64,000 bases of DNA from Gaetbulibacter_A aestuarii. GTDB lineage: Bacteria > Bacteroidota > Bacteroidia > Flavobacteriales > Flavobacteriaceae. The stretch lies in the NCBI RefSeq assembly GCF_039537665.1, contig NZ_BAABAY010000001.1:682001-746000 (forward strand), read 5' to 3'. The notes beneath the pieces are model-generated. The model did not search any database. It saw only the letters and a list, made by a program, of their open reading frames with translations, and was not told where the DNA came from. The translations under genes were made by a program, and so were the position numbers. Of this stretch, positions 36,497 through 44,533 are shown piece after piece (position 1 is the stretch's first letter; the number at the start of each line of letters is the position of its first letter).

Positions 36497-37750
36497 TTAA
36501 ACCACCATTCCCGCAGCCACAGTCTCATTCGTAGCGTCATCAACCAAAATAATACTCCCTGTACTTCTATTTTCTCGATAAGAATCGATCATCAAAGGTT
36601 TCGTAGTTCTTATTTTTACCTTAGCAATTTCATTCATTTTTAGTTCTTCATTCACCTGCATTCTATTTAAGGAGTTTATATCTATTTTATAGATGATCTC
36701 CTTAACCATGGCCTTCTGTTCATTGGTTGTATGGAGAATACTATACTTAGTTCTAGGGCGTGATGGCGCAGTATTCAACCAACATAGCATGACTTCGATA
36801 TCCTGAGAGGCCTCTGGAATATTTTTCGTTCGAACGATCATATCACCCCGACTGATATCAATATCATCTTCCAGGGTAATGGAAACAGACATCGGTGCAT
36901 AGGCTTCTTCTAAACTTTGATCGAAAAAGTCAATGCTTTTAATCTTTGAGGTAAATCCAGATGGCATCACCGTAATTTCATCGCCTTTTCTAAAAACACC
37001 GCTTGAAATACGCCCTGCATAGCCTCTGTAATCGATGAACTCATCCCGTTGAGGTCTTAAGACCGTTTGTACCGGAAAACGCGCATCTACTTTGTTAATA
37101 TCACTACTAATGTGCATCGTCTCCAAGGTGTGTAATAATGGGGCTCCTTGATACCAGTCCATATTTTTGGAACGGTTTACCACATTGTCCCCTAATAAGG
37201 CGCTCATGGGTATAAAACGCACGTCTCTTACTAATAATTTAGAGGAAAACTCTTCAAATTGATTAAGAACCTTATTGTAAGCTCCTTCATCAAAATCAAC
37301 CAGATCCATTTTATTTACACATACTATGATATGTGGTATTTGAAGTAGTGAGGCTATGAAAGCGTGTCTTCTGGTCTGTTCAATCACACCGTGGCGGGCA
37401 TCCACCAAAATAAGTGCGGCATTAGCTGTTGAGGCTCCGGTTACCATATTTCGGGTATATTGAATATGACCAGGTGTATCGGCAATAATAAATTTACGCT
37501 TTGGTGTTGTGAAATAACGATACGCTACATCGATAGTAATGCCCTGTTCGCGCTCATCTCTCAAACCATCGGTGAATAAGGCCAGGTCTACACCTTCATG
37601 ACCTTTCTTTTTACTCGTTGTTTCGATGGCCTCCAATTGATCTTCAAATATAGATTTAGAGTCGTATAAGAGACGGCCTATTAAGGTGCTTTTTCCGTCA
37701 TCGACGCTTCCAGCTGTAGTAAATCGAAGTAATTGATTATTATCTATCAT
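36497..37750 (-). CDS. cysN: Sulfate adenylyltransferase large (GTPase) subunit
   Basis: GTP-hydrolysing subunit of ATP sulfurylase, 417 residues, which drives formation of APS from ATP and sulfate with CysD. It has an EF-Tu-like GTPase domain: P-loop GSVDDGKS (14-21), DTPGH, and NKMD. The length is that of CysN alone; no APS kinase domain is fused, in keeping with the separate cysC upstream. It normally follows cysD directly, but here 435 bases intervene, holding a repeat-bounded nuclease gene. Confidence 0.95.
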   Translation of the reverse strand: MIDNNQLLRFTTAGSVDDGKSTLIGRLLYDSKSIFEDQLEAIETTSKKKGHEGVDLALFTDGLRDEREQGITIDVAYRYFTTPKRKFIIADTPGHIQYTRNMVTGASTANAALILVDARHGVIEQTRRHAFIASLLQIPHIIVCVNKMDLVDFDEGAYNKVLNQFEEFSSKLLVRDVRFIPMSALLGDNVVNRSKNMDWYQGAPLLHTLETMHISSDINKVDARFPVQTVLRPQRDEFIDYRGYAGRISSGVFRKGDEITVMPSGFTSKIKSIDFFDQSLEEAYAPMSVSITLEDDIDISRGDMIVRTKNIPEASQDIEVMLCWLNTAPSRPRTKYSILHTTNEQKAMVKEIIYKIDINSLNRMQVNEELKMNEIAKVKIRTTKPLMIDSYRENRSTGSIILVDDATNETVAAGMVV

Positions 37751-37784
37751 ATTAATTTTTATTCAAATCTTAATTTTAGTAAAC

Positions 37785-37806
37785 TGTCATGCTGAGCTTG
37801 TCGAAG
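37785..37806 (+). repeat. Left inverted repeat of the GIY-YIG element
   Basis: REP-like end with the hairpin GCTT-GTCG-AAGC, lying 6 bases beyond the nuclease stop codon. Similar GTCATGCTGAGCTTGTCGAA segments are, to my recollection, scattered in many Flavobacteriia genomes. Confidence 0.7.
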
Positions 37807-37812
37807 CATTTA

Positions 37813-38115
37813 CTAGTTTTTACCAAATTCCGTATAATTTCTTGAAAACTGAACTAACTTATCCCAATCTTCTGAAATTAAAGCCTGCTTTTTTCTTCTA
37901 CTCCAGCCCTTGAGCTGTTTTTCTTTTTCTATAGCTAATTCAACATTCGTGAATTCTACAAACCATTTTAATTCTACCGGTCTTCTTTTATATGTATAAG
38001 AATTTAAAGCTACTCCGTTGTTATGTTCATTAATTCTTCTTGTTAAATTTGAAGTGATTCCAACGTAAAACGAATGGTCTGAACATTCTAAAATATATAC
38101 GTAGTAGGTATTCAT
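37813..38115 (-). CDS. GIY-YIG nuclease domain protein
   Basis: Single-domain nuclease-like protein of 100 residues (UvrC/homing-endonuclease fold). The start is the ATG at 38113-38115; upstream in-frame codons are repeat DNA. The motif pair is YVYILECSD and FYVGIT (in place of GIY and YIG), then the conserved Arg in NLTRRINEH and the metal-binding Glu in ELAIEKEKQLK. The tail WSRRKKQALI is usual in the YhbQ-like branch. The gene is tightly enclosed by inverted repeats, which suggests it acts on or moves with them, but its substrate is unknown. Confidence 0.88.
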   Translation of the reverse strand: MNTYYVYILECSDHSFYVGITSNLTRRINEHNNGVALNSYTYKRRPVELKWFVEFTNVELAIEKEKQLKGWSRRKKQALISEDWDKLVQFSRNYTEFGKN

Positions 38116-38142
38116 ATGTAATTTCAAAATTCGAGAATCCGC

Positions 38143-38164
38143 CTTCGACAGGCTCAGGCTGACA
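38143..38164 (-). repeat. Right inverted repeat of the GIY-YIG element
   Basis: Inverted partner of 37785-37806, with hairpin GCCT-GTCGA-AGGC on the minus strand. It lies 21 bases after the cysD stop codon. Confidence 0.7.
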
Positions 38165-38185
38165 TAATTTTTCAAATTTAATTCA

Positions 38186-39091
38186 TTAAAAATACCCTTG
38201 CCGTTTGCGGTCCTCCATGGCCGATTCAGAACGTTTGTCATCACTGCGGTTTCCACGTTCGGTTTGCCGCATGCCGGCTACTTCCTGAACAATTTTTTCA
38301 AGTGTATCCGCATCAGATTCAATCCCTCCTGTAATTGTAATATCGCCAAGGGTTCTAAACCGAACTTTTTTGGTAACAATTTCTTCACTATCGTCCAAAA
38401 CTAAAAACTCGGAATTGGGTATCCAGGAATCCTGGCGCCAAACCACTTCACGTTCATGAGCAAAGTATAGGGATGGTATTTCTATGTTTTCTCTAAGAAT
38501 GTAGTTCCATACATCCATTTCGGTCCAGTTACTGATCGGGAATACTCTGAAATGCTCACCTTCAAAATACTTTCCATTGAACAAATTCCATAATTCAGGA
38601 CGTTGATTTTTGGGGTCCCACTGACCGAAATCATCACGATGCGAAAAGAAACGTTCTTTAGCCCGAGCTTTTTCTTCATCACGCCGGCCACCACCAATCG
38701 CACAATCTACCTTATTACTTTCGATAGCATCTAAAAGTGTTGTGATCTGAAGGGCGTTTCGTGTCGCATTTTTACCACGTTCTTCAGCAACCCGCCCTTC
38801 ATCGATCGATTCCTGAACAGAACCAACGATCAATTCTACACCTAAATCTTTTATAATATTGTCCCTGAATTCAATGGTTTCCCGAAAATTATGGCCGGTA
38901 TCAACATGCATCAAGGAGAAAGGGATTTTAGATGGATAAAATGCCTTTTTTGCTAAATGGGTAACCACAATAGAATCTTTTCCTCCTGAAAAAAGAACAA
39001 CTGGATTTTGAAACTGTGCCCAAACCTCCCGAAGGACATAAATAGCTTCTGATTCTAATTCATCTAAATAATTTAAATAGTACTTGCTCAT
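38186..39091 (-). CDS. cysD: Sulfate adenylyltransferase small subunit
   Basis: Catalytic subunit of ATP sulfurylase, 301 residues, an enzyme of the PP-loop ATP pyrophosphatase family. The PP-loop is LFSGGKDS (33-40). Further marks are HVDTGHNFRETIEFRD, GGGRRDEEKARAKERFFS and the C-terminal RQTERGNRSDD. It follows cysC with no gap, so the APS and PAPS steps are produced together. Its usual partner cysN is displaced downstream by an inserted element. Confidence 0.96.
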   Translation of the reverse strand: MSKYYLNYLDELESEAIYVLREVWAQFQNPVVLFSGGKDSIVVTHLAKKAFYPSKIPFSLMHVDTGHNFRETIEFRDNIIKDLGVELIVGSVQESIDEGRVAEERGKNATRNALQITTLLDAIESNKVDCAIGGGRRDEEKARAKERFFSHRDDFGQWDPKNQRPELWNLFNGKYFEGEHFRVFPISNWTEMDVWNYILRENIEIPSLYFAHEREVVWRQDSWIPNSEFLVLDDSEEIVTKKVRFRTLGDITITGGIESDADTLEKIVQEVAGMRQTERGNRSDDKRSESAMEDRKRQGYF

Positions 39092-39685
39092 TTATTTTAA
39101 TTCTAATTTGGCCTTAATGGCATCATAAATTAGTTCTACTGCTTCTTCAATTGTGTTTAGGTGAGACACCTCGACATCTGGGTTTTCCGGTGGTTCGTAT
39201 GGGGCAGAGATTCCTGTCATGTTCTTAATCTCTCCGGCTCTGGCCTTTTTGTACAAACCTTTTACATCGCGACGCTCACATTCTTCTAAACTGGTGTTCA
39301 CGAAAACCTCGACAAAGTTATCAGAATTGACGGTTTTTCTAATGAATTTTCTGTCTTTTTTATAAGGAGCCACGAAAGCTGCCAATACAACGAGTCCTGC
39401 ATCGATAAACAGCTTTGCAATTTCTCCAATTCGGCGGTTATTTTCTGAACGGTCCTCTGGTGAAAATCCTAAGTTTTTATTGATGCCTCGTCTTACATTA
39501 TCCCCATCTAAAACATAGGTGTGTACTTTCTCTTCATGAAGCTTCTCCTCCAATGCATTTGCAAGTGTGGATTTCCCGGATCCTGAAAGCCCTGTAAAAA
39601 AAACTAAAAATGAATTGTGGTTATTTAGTTGTTGACGTTCTACTCTTGTGACCCTATAGTCGTGCTTTGTGATATGTTTTTCCAT
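39092..39685 (-). CDS. cysC: Adenylylsulfate kinase
   Basis: Phosphorylates APS to PAPS, the sulfate donor for sulfotransferases. 197 residues. P-loop GLSGSGKST (32-40), then LDGDNVRRGINKNLGFSPED (substrate region) and the later GISAPYEPPENPDVEV. The start at 39683-39685 gives the family's usual N-terminus with VTRVERQQLN before the P-loop, although it lies 46 bases inside the preceding DUF2061 gene in another frame. It ends directly at the cysD start. Confidence 0.95.
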   Translation of the reverse strand: MEKHITKHDYRVTRVERQQLNNHNSFLVFFTGLSGSGKSTLANALEEKLHEEKVHTYVLDGDNVRRGINKNLGFSPEDRSENNRRIGEIAKLFIDAGLVVLAAFVAPYKKDRKFIRKTVNSDNFVEVFVNTSLEECERRDVKGLYKKARAGEIKNMTGISAPYEPPENPDVEVSHLNTIEEAVELIYDAIKAKLELK

Positions 39686-40098
39686 CGTTTTAATCGTCTT
39701 CTTTTTTCCAGACCGAAATCAATTTTATACCAAATCCTTTCATGGGTGTAATATAAGACCATTTTAGTAATTACCTCTGCCATACCAATACTAAATCCGG
39801 TTAAAGGGTTGCCGGAAATAATCCAACCTAAAAGCATGGTATCCATGGTTCCTATAATTCGCCATGTTATGGTTTTTATGAGGTGTCTTTTCTTACTTTC
39901 CGTGATATTCATTTTGAACCAAATACGCTCATGACCATAGTATAAGGCCATTTTCGTGATAAGCTCAAAAGCACCTATTTGCATACCAACAAAAGAATCT
40001 CCGGAGATCAACCAGGATAGTAAAATAGTATCGGCCGTACCAATTATTCTCCATGTAATGGCTTTCGCAATATGGCGTTTATAGGAGTTTTTAGGCAT
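39640..40098 (-). CDS. Duplicated DUF2061 membrane protein
   Basis: Protein of 152 residues made of two DUF2061 units (about 4-65 and 72-135), each with TWRIIGT-DT-LL-W-ISG and an end HERIWF/YK. The repeats are near copies of each other. DUF2061 genes are commonly linked to sulfate activation genes, as here between cysQ and cysC, but the role is unknown; two hydrophobic hairpins suggest a membrane protein. The ATG shares a base with the cysQ stop (TAATG), and its end overlaps cysC by 46 bases. Confidence 0.85.
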   Translation of the reverse strand: MPKNSYKRHIAKAITWRIIGTADTILLSWLISGDSFVGMQIGAFELITKMALYYGHERIWFKMNITESKKRHLIKTITWRIIGTMDTMLLGWIISGNPLTGFSIGMAEVITKMVLYYTHERIWYKIDFGLEKRRRLKRWKNISQSTTIGSQE

Positions 40099-40886
40099 TA
40101 TTTAGTAACTAAAAAGTAATTGTTCAACAGGTTTTCTCGATTGTAAACCATAGGTTTTTGAGTGTTCTGATCGATTACTTTTAAACCAACTGCTTCACAT
40201 ATAGCTTGCCCTGCAGCAGTATCCCACTCCATGGTTGGAGCAAAGCGCGGATATACGTCTGCCTTGCCCTCTGCTACCAAACAGAATTTTAAGGAGCTGC
40301 CTTGAGAAACAATATCAACGTCGTTTCCTTTTTGTTTTAATTCCTCCACAAAATCAAGTGTATCCTGATTCATATGAGAACGGCTTCCCACGACATTTAT
40401 TTTTTGTGAATTTGTTGGAGCAGGTTCAATTCGGTCTGTGTCACAAAACAAATCTTTTTCAATATCCTTTTCTGCTGTAATAGCTGTTTTAAATGCTGCT
40501 GTTTTATGTTCGTTTGTGTAATACAATTCATTTTTTGCCGGTACAAAAATGACACCTAACCGTGTCTCTCCATTTTCAACTAAAGCAATATTAACCGTAA
40601 ACTCTCCATTCTTTTTGATAAATTCTTTCGTTCCATCAATAGGGTCTACAATCCAACATGATTTCCAACTTTTCCGCTCCGAATAATCAATCAGCTTGTT
40701 TTCTTCACTAATTATTGGAATGTTGGTTTTTTTAAGATAGCTAAGAATAATTTTATTTGAGGCTAGATCGGCTTCAGTTAAGGGAGATTTGTCGTCTTTA
40801 CATTCAATGGTAAAATCTTTTTCGTAAATTTTTAAAATTTCTTTACCAGCTTCTAATACTGCTTTTATTGCTGTTTTTACGTACAT
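40098..40886 (-). CDS. cysQ: 3'(2'),5'-bisphosphate nucleotidase
   Basis: Mg-dependent phosphatase of 262 residues that turns PAP, the by-product of sulfotransferases and PAPS reductases, into AMP. It belongs to the inositol monophosphatase fold: SEENKLIDY holds the metal glutamates, WIVDPIDGTKEFIKKNGEFT is the signature metal-binding motif, and EWDTAAGQAICEA is the C-terminal motif. It stands in the same string as the PAPS-making genes and upstream of a sulfotransferase, the setting expected for removing PAP. Confidence 0.94.
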   Translation of the reverse strand: MYVKTAIKAVLEAGKEILKIYEKDFTIECKDDKSPLTEADLASNKIILSYLKKTNIPIISEENKLIDYSERKSWKSCWIVDPIDGTKEFIKKNGEFTVNIALVENGETRLGVIFVPAKNELYYTNEHKTAAFKTAITAEKDIEKDLFCDTDRIEPAPTNSQKINVVGSRSHMNQDTLDFVEELKQKGNDVDIVSQGSSLKFCLVAEGKADVYPRFAPTMEWDTAAGQAICEAVGLKVIDQNTQKPMVYNRENLLNNYFLVTK

Positions 40887-40895
40887 GAAACCTCG

Positions 40896-42116
40896 TTATA
40901 ATTGCAGACCACAAAAATCTAAAATAACTTTATTTTTTGAAATTTGCAGGTTTTTAAACTCATCGTGTGCTATTAGAAAAGCTATAATATCAGCTTTATC
41001 CATGGCTTCCTTATAATCTGTGATTTTAAAAACATGGTGATCCCGAATATTTGGTTCAACCACAAAGTATTCTTCATTGTTAGCATTTTGTAATACTTTT
41101 TGAGCAATATATTTTGCAGGTGATTCCCTTAAATCATCAATATTTGGTTTAAAGGCTAAGCCCATCAATGCTATTTTTGGCTTACGCCCATGTTCTAATT
41201 CGAACTGTAATTTGGTACTTTGAATTTTTTCAGCACACCAAAAGGATTTATAATTATTAATTTCTCGGGCAGTCCCGATGATTTTTGACTCCATGGGATA
41301 ATCTGAAACAATAAAATAAGGATCTACTGCAATGCAATGCCCGCCAACACCGCATCCGGGTTGTAAAATATTTACCCGAGGGTGTTTATTGGCAAGATTA
41401 ATGAGTTCCCAAACATTTATATCTGCTTTATCACAGATTAATGACAATTCATTAGCAAAAGCAATTTGTACATCTCTGGAAGAGTTCTCAACCAACTTAC
41501 ACATTTCAGCGGTTCGCGCATTGGTTTTATGCAAATTGCCTTTTATGAATTGTTTGTAAAAGGAAGCCGCCTTTTCCGTGGATTTTTCATTAATCCCACC
41601 AATAACCCGATCGTTATGAACCAACTCATACATGACGTTTCCAGGCAAAACACGTTCAGGACAATAGGCAATATTCAATTTACCTGAAAGCTCCGGACGT
41701 TCGTCATAAATTAATTTCTCCATTTTTTCAGTTGTTCCTATAGGAGAGGTAGATTCTATAATATAAAGATCCCCTTCCTTTAAGAGAGGAATTATTGCTT
41801 TAGTTGCTGCCTCAACAAATGAGATATCAGGCTCATTCTTTGCCTTAAAAGGCGTTGGTACAACGATCAAGTAAGTATTTGCCTCGACCGGCTTTAATCC
41901 CGCTTTTAAATAACCCTCCTTTACAGCTTTCGCTACAGCGGTATCCAATTCCGGTTCAACAATGTGAATCTTTCCGCTATTAATAGTATTAACAATATCC
42001 GGGTTAATATCTACACCATAAACATACGCCTTGTTTTGGGCAATCAGGGTAGCAGTAGGTAAGCCAATATATCCCAAACCAATCATAACCACATCAGGTT
42101 TATTCATATTTTCCAT
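40896..42116 (-). CDS. wecC: UDP-N-acetyl-D-mannosamine dehydrogenase
   Basis: NAD-dependent enzyme of 406 residues oxidising UDP-ManNAc to UDP-ManNAcA. N-terminal MIGLGYIGLPTATLIAQ binds NAD, the catalytic Cys lies in GCGVGGHCIAVDPYF, and LMGLAFKPNIDDLRESP belongs to the C-terminal UDP-binding domain. The GGHC-type active site separates it from the GGSC of the ugd gene. It follows wecB by 24 bases and is 10 bases before cysQ. Confidence 0.93.
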   Translation of the reverse strand: MENMNKPDVVMIGLGYIGLPTATLIAQNKAYVYGVDINPDIVNTINSGKIHIVEPELDTAVAKAVKEGYLKAGLKPVEANTYLIVVPTPFKAKNEPDISFVEAATKAIIPLLKEGDLYIIESTSPIGTTEKMEKLIYDERPELSGKLNIAYCPERVLPGNVMYELVHNDRVIGGINEKSTEKAASFYKQFIKGNLHKTNARTAEMCKLVENSSRDVQIAFANELSLICDKADINVWELINLANKHPRVNILQPGCGVGGHCIAVDPYFIVSDYPMESKIIGTAREINNYKSFWCAEKIQSTKLQFELEHGRKPKIALMGLAFKPNIDDLRESPAKYIAQKVLQNANNEEYFVVEPNIRDHHVFKITDYKEAMDKADIIAFLIAHDEFKNLQISKNKVILDFCGLQL

Positions 42117-42140
42117 TTTTGAATGAGCTAATGATAGCTC

Positions 42141-43265
42141 TTAAAGTTGTTTAATATATTCTACAATACGATCGCTGGCTTTACCATCTCCATAAGGATT
42201 ATGCAATTTACTCATGGATTCGTATGATGAAACATCACTTAATAGTTTATTTGTTTCATTAATAATTTTATAAACATCCGTGCCAACGAGCAAAACAGTT
42301 CCAGCCTCTACAGCTTCCGGGCGCTCTGTAGTATCACGCATTACTAAAACCGGCTTACCTAAACTAGGCGCTTCCTCCTGAACACCGCCACTATCTGTAA
42401 TAATTAAGTACGCCTTTTCCATAAGCCAAACAAAGGCCGGATAAGATAAAGGTTTTATTAATTTGACATTTTCTAAATCAGCTAATAATTTATAAACGGG
42501 CTTTTGAACGTTTGGATTTAAGTGTACCGGGTAAATAATTTGGCATTCGGGATGTTGCAAAGCAATGCTTTTTAGGGCTTCACAGATATTTATAAATCCC
42601 TGACCGTGATTTTCTCTCCTGTGTCCTGTAACCAATATTATTTTTTGGTTGGGGTCTAGAATTTTCATTAATTCACTTATTTCGGCATCACTATAATTGT
42701 TACCAATTTTGTTTACACTAAAAAGTAAGGCATCAATAACTGTATTCCCTGTAACCAGGATATTTTTTTCGTTATTATTTTCTTTTATTAGGTTTTCTTT
42801 TGATCTCATGGTAGGTGCAAAATGATGGTTAGTTACCACACCGGTAACGGACCTATTCATTTCTTCCGGAAAAGGTGATCGCATATTAAAAGTACGCAAC
42901 CCCGCTTCAACATGACAAATTTTAGCTCCACAATAAAAGGCTGCTATACTTGCTGCCATAGTCGTTGTAGTGTCTCCATGAACATAAACGAAGTCCGGTT
43001 TAAAATCTTCTAAAACAGGCTTTAATTCCGTAATGATATCTGCCGTTAAACTATAAAGATTTTGATTAGGTTTCATCAAATCCAAATCGTAATCAGGAGT
43101 AATATCAAAAAACTCCAAAACCTGGTCTAACATTTCACGATGTTGTGCCGTTATACAAACCCTTGTTTCAAAAACCCCATCTTGTTTTAAAAAGGCCTTA
43201 ACTAAAGGTGCCATTTTGATGGCTTCAGGTCTTGTTCCAAAAACAATTAAATTCTTTTTTTTCAC
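42141..43265 (-). CDS. wecB: UDP-N-acetylglucosamine 2-epimerase (non-hydrolysing)
   Basis: Interconverts UDP-GlcNAc and UDP-ManNAc; 374 residues. FGTRPEAIKMAPLVKAF at the N-terminus, then VHGDTTTTMAASIAAFYCGA, GLRTFNMRSPFPEEMNR, TGHRRENHGQGF and TDSGGVQEEAPSLGKPV are all conserved in the family. The start is a GTG at 43263-43265. It has its own promoter element upstream and precedes wecC, its pathway partner. Confidence 0.95.
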   Translation of the reverse strand: MKKKNLIVFGTRPEAIKMAPLVKAFLKQDGVFETRVCITAQHREMLDQVLEFFDITPDYDLDLMKPNQNLYSLTADIITELKPVLEDFKPDFVYVHGDTTTTMAASIAAFYCGAKICHVEAGLRTFNMRSPFPEEMNRSVTGVVTNHHFAPTMRSKENLIKENNNEKNILVTGNTVIDALLFSVNKIGNNYSDAEISELMKILDPNQKIILVTGHRRENHGQGFINICEALKSIALQHPECQIIYPVHLNPNVQKPVYKLLADLENVKLIKPLSYPAFVWLMEKAYLIITDSGGVQEEAPSLGKPVLVMRDTTERPEAVEAGTVLLVGTDVYKIINETNKLLSDVSSYESMSKLHNPYGDGKASDRIVEYIKQL

Positions 43266-43318
43266 TTACATATTTTTAATTTCGTCTTTTCAAAAAAACT
43301 AACGTTGAGGTGGCTTTG

Positions 43319-43326
43319 CAAAAGTA
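43319..43326 (-). promoter_or_regulatory. -7 promoter element upstream of wecB
   Basis: On the minus strand TACTTTTG matches TAnnTTTG about 55 bases before the wecB GTG, in the 100-base gap after rfbD. It suggests an internal promoter for the wecB to cysN genes. Confidence 0.5.
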
Positions 43327-43365
43327 ACATAATTGATAACTTCAACAAGGTTTGTATTAATTTTA

Positions 43366-44235
43366 TTACTTAATAGCTTTGGTTATATTAGATTGCCAAA
43401 ATGGCACTTCAATTTTTAAACTTTTCTTAATTTTTGAGGTGTCTAAAACACTGTAATTAGGTCTTTTAGCGGCTGTTGGATAGGCCTCTGTTTTTATGGG
43501 CGTAACCTCAATCTTTTTTTTAGCTTCCTCAAAAATAGCTTTTGCAAATTCGAACCAACTTGTTTTACCTTTATTACTATAGTGGTAAATGCCGTAATCC
43601 TCCGATTGTATATGAATGATTTTAAGAATTACCTCAGCTAAATCACCAGCATAAGTGGGTGACCCTATTTGGTCGGAAACGACACTGATTTCATTCCGAG
43701 TTTCCGCCAAACGCAACATGATTTTTACAAAGTTATTACCATATTCCGAATACAACCAGGAGGTTCTAATAATAAAATACTTCTTTAAGAGCTTTTGAAT
43801 AGCGGTTTCCCCTTCTAATTTGGTTTTTCCATAAACACTTAAGGGGTTTGTAGCATCAGTTTCCTTGTAAGGTCTGGTATTGTTTCCATCGAATACAAAA
43901 TCAGTTGAAATATGGATCAATACGACCTCAGAAGCTTTACAGGCAACGGCTAAATTTTTTGCTCCGGTCATATTGATTTTAAAAGCCAATTCTTTTTCTG
44001 TTTCAGCTTTATCTACAGCGGTATAGGCCGCGCAATTAATACAATAATCAAAATTATTCATTTTGAAAAACGCTTTAACCTGATCTAAATCTGTAATGTC
44101 TAAATCCTCATAATCCGTTAAAACAAATCGTAGATCACGATATTTGCTTTGAAGGGCTTTGATGCATAGACCTAGTTGGCCATTGGCGCCTGTGACCAAA
44201 ATGTTTTTTGTTTTATTTGAGTTGTGTTGAGGCAT
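43366..44235 (-). CDS. rfbD: dTDP-4-dehydrorhamnose reductase
   Basis: Last step of dTDP-L-rhamnose synthesis, 289 residues, NADPH-dependent SDR enzyme. It shows ILVTGANGQLG at the N-terminus, INCAAYTAVDKAE, STDFVFDG, YGKTKLEGE (YxxxK) and IIRTSWLYSEYGNNFVK, the RfbD signatures. It is separated from rfbC by a repeat island rather than by the usual few bases, but keeps the same strand. Confidence 0.95.
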   Translation of the reverse strand: MPQHNSNKTKNILVTGANGQLGLCIKALQSKYRDLRFVLTDYEDLDITDLDQVKAFFKMNNFDYCINCAAYTAVDKAETEKELAFKINMTGAKNLAVACKASEVVLIHISTDFVFDGNNTRPYKETDATNPLSVYGKTKLEGETAIQKLLKKYFIIRTSWLYSEYGNNFVKIMLRLAETRNEISVVSDQIGSPTYAGDLAEVILKIIHIQSEDYGIYHYSNKGKTSWFEFAKAIFEEAKKKIEVTPIKTEAYPTAAKRPNYSVLDTSKIKKSLKIEVPFWQSNITKAIK

Positions 44236-44274
44236 ATGGTTATTGTAACTTGTTTTTCTTATTCGTTTTTATAG

Positions 44275-44530
44275 ATTCCTGCCTTCGCAGGAATGACAGA
44301 GAGGAGTCTTCTTGTTGAAAGTGATTCTTCCTACTATCGGCTGGCAAGTCACCGCTTCGCTTCGTCTGAATGACCTTGGTTTTCAATTTAAAAGATTATC
44401 AGGTCACTTCCTTTCTCGCAATTACGAATGTTTAGGTTCTTAAATATTTACTTTTTTCTGAATCACAGCTGATTCGTTTAAATATATTCCTGCCTTCGCA
44501 GGAATGACAAAAAGGAGTCCTCGCAATGAC
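44275..44530. repeat. Palindromic repeat island 3
   Basis: Contains two exact copies of a 20-base hairpin with arms ATTCCTGC/GCAGGAAT, at 44275-44294 and 44486-44505, each followed by GACA and a GGAGTC segment. The hairpin is the same as in island 2 (ATTCCCGC/GCGGGAAT), with one C-G pair replaced by T-A. Between them are degraded units ending TGAATGAC (44369-44374) and others. The last unit, CTCGCAATGAC, ends 4 bases from the rfbC stop codon. No gene is encoded. Confidence 0.78.
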
Positions 44531-44533
44531 AAT

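Larger units (their letters stand above)
37785..38164. mobile_element. Repeat-bounded GIY-YIG element inserted between cysD and cysN
   Basis: A 380-base segment with imperfect 22-base inverted repeats at its ends: 37785-37806 (core CTGAGCTTGTCGAAG) and 38143-38164 (reverse, core CTGAGCCTGTCGAAG), 19 of 22 positions alike. Each end folds as a small hairpin (GCTT/AAGC on one side, GCCT/AGGC on the other), so a base pair has changed in a compensated way. It holds one gene, for a GIY-YIG nuclease. Removing it would leave cysD and cysN 55 bases apart. No clean target duplication is visible. Mobility is inference. Confidence 0.6.

Noticed and set aside
36442..36543. Longer gmd with 34 extra N-terminal residues
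   Set aside because: The extension overlaps cysN and is unlike any Gmd; the ATG at 36441 gives the standard N-terminus.
37771..38171. TAATTTT on both sides of the GIY-YIG element as a target-site duplication
   Set aside because: The left copy is 7 bases away from the repeat end and the DNA is AT-rich, so chance is a fair explanation.
38116..38256. Longer GIY-YIG protein with 47 extra residues
   Set aside because: The extension is translated repeat and cysD sequence; the nuclease fold begins at the ATG at 38115.
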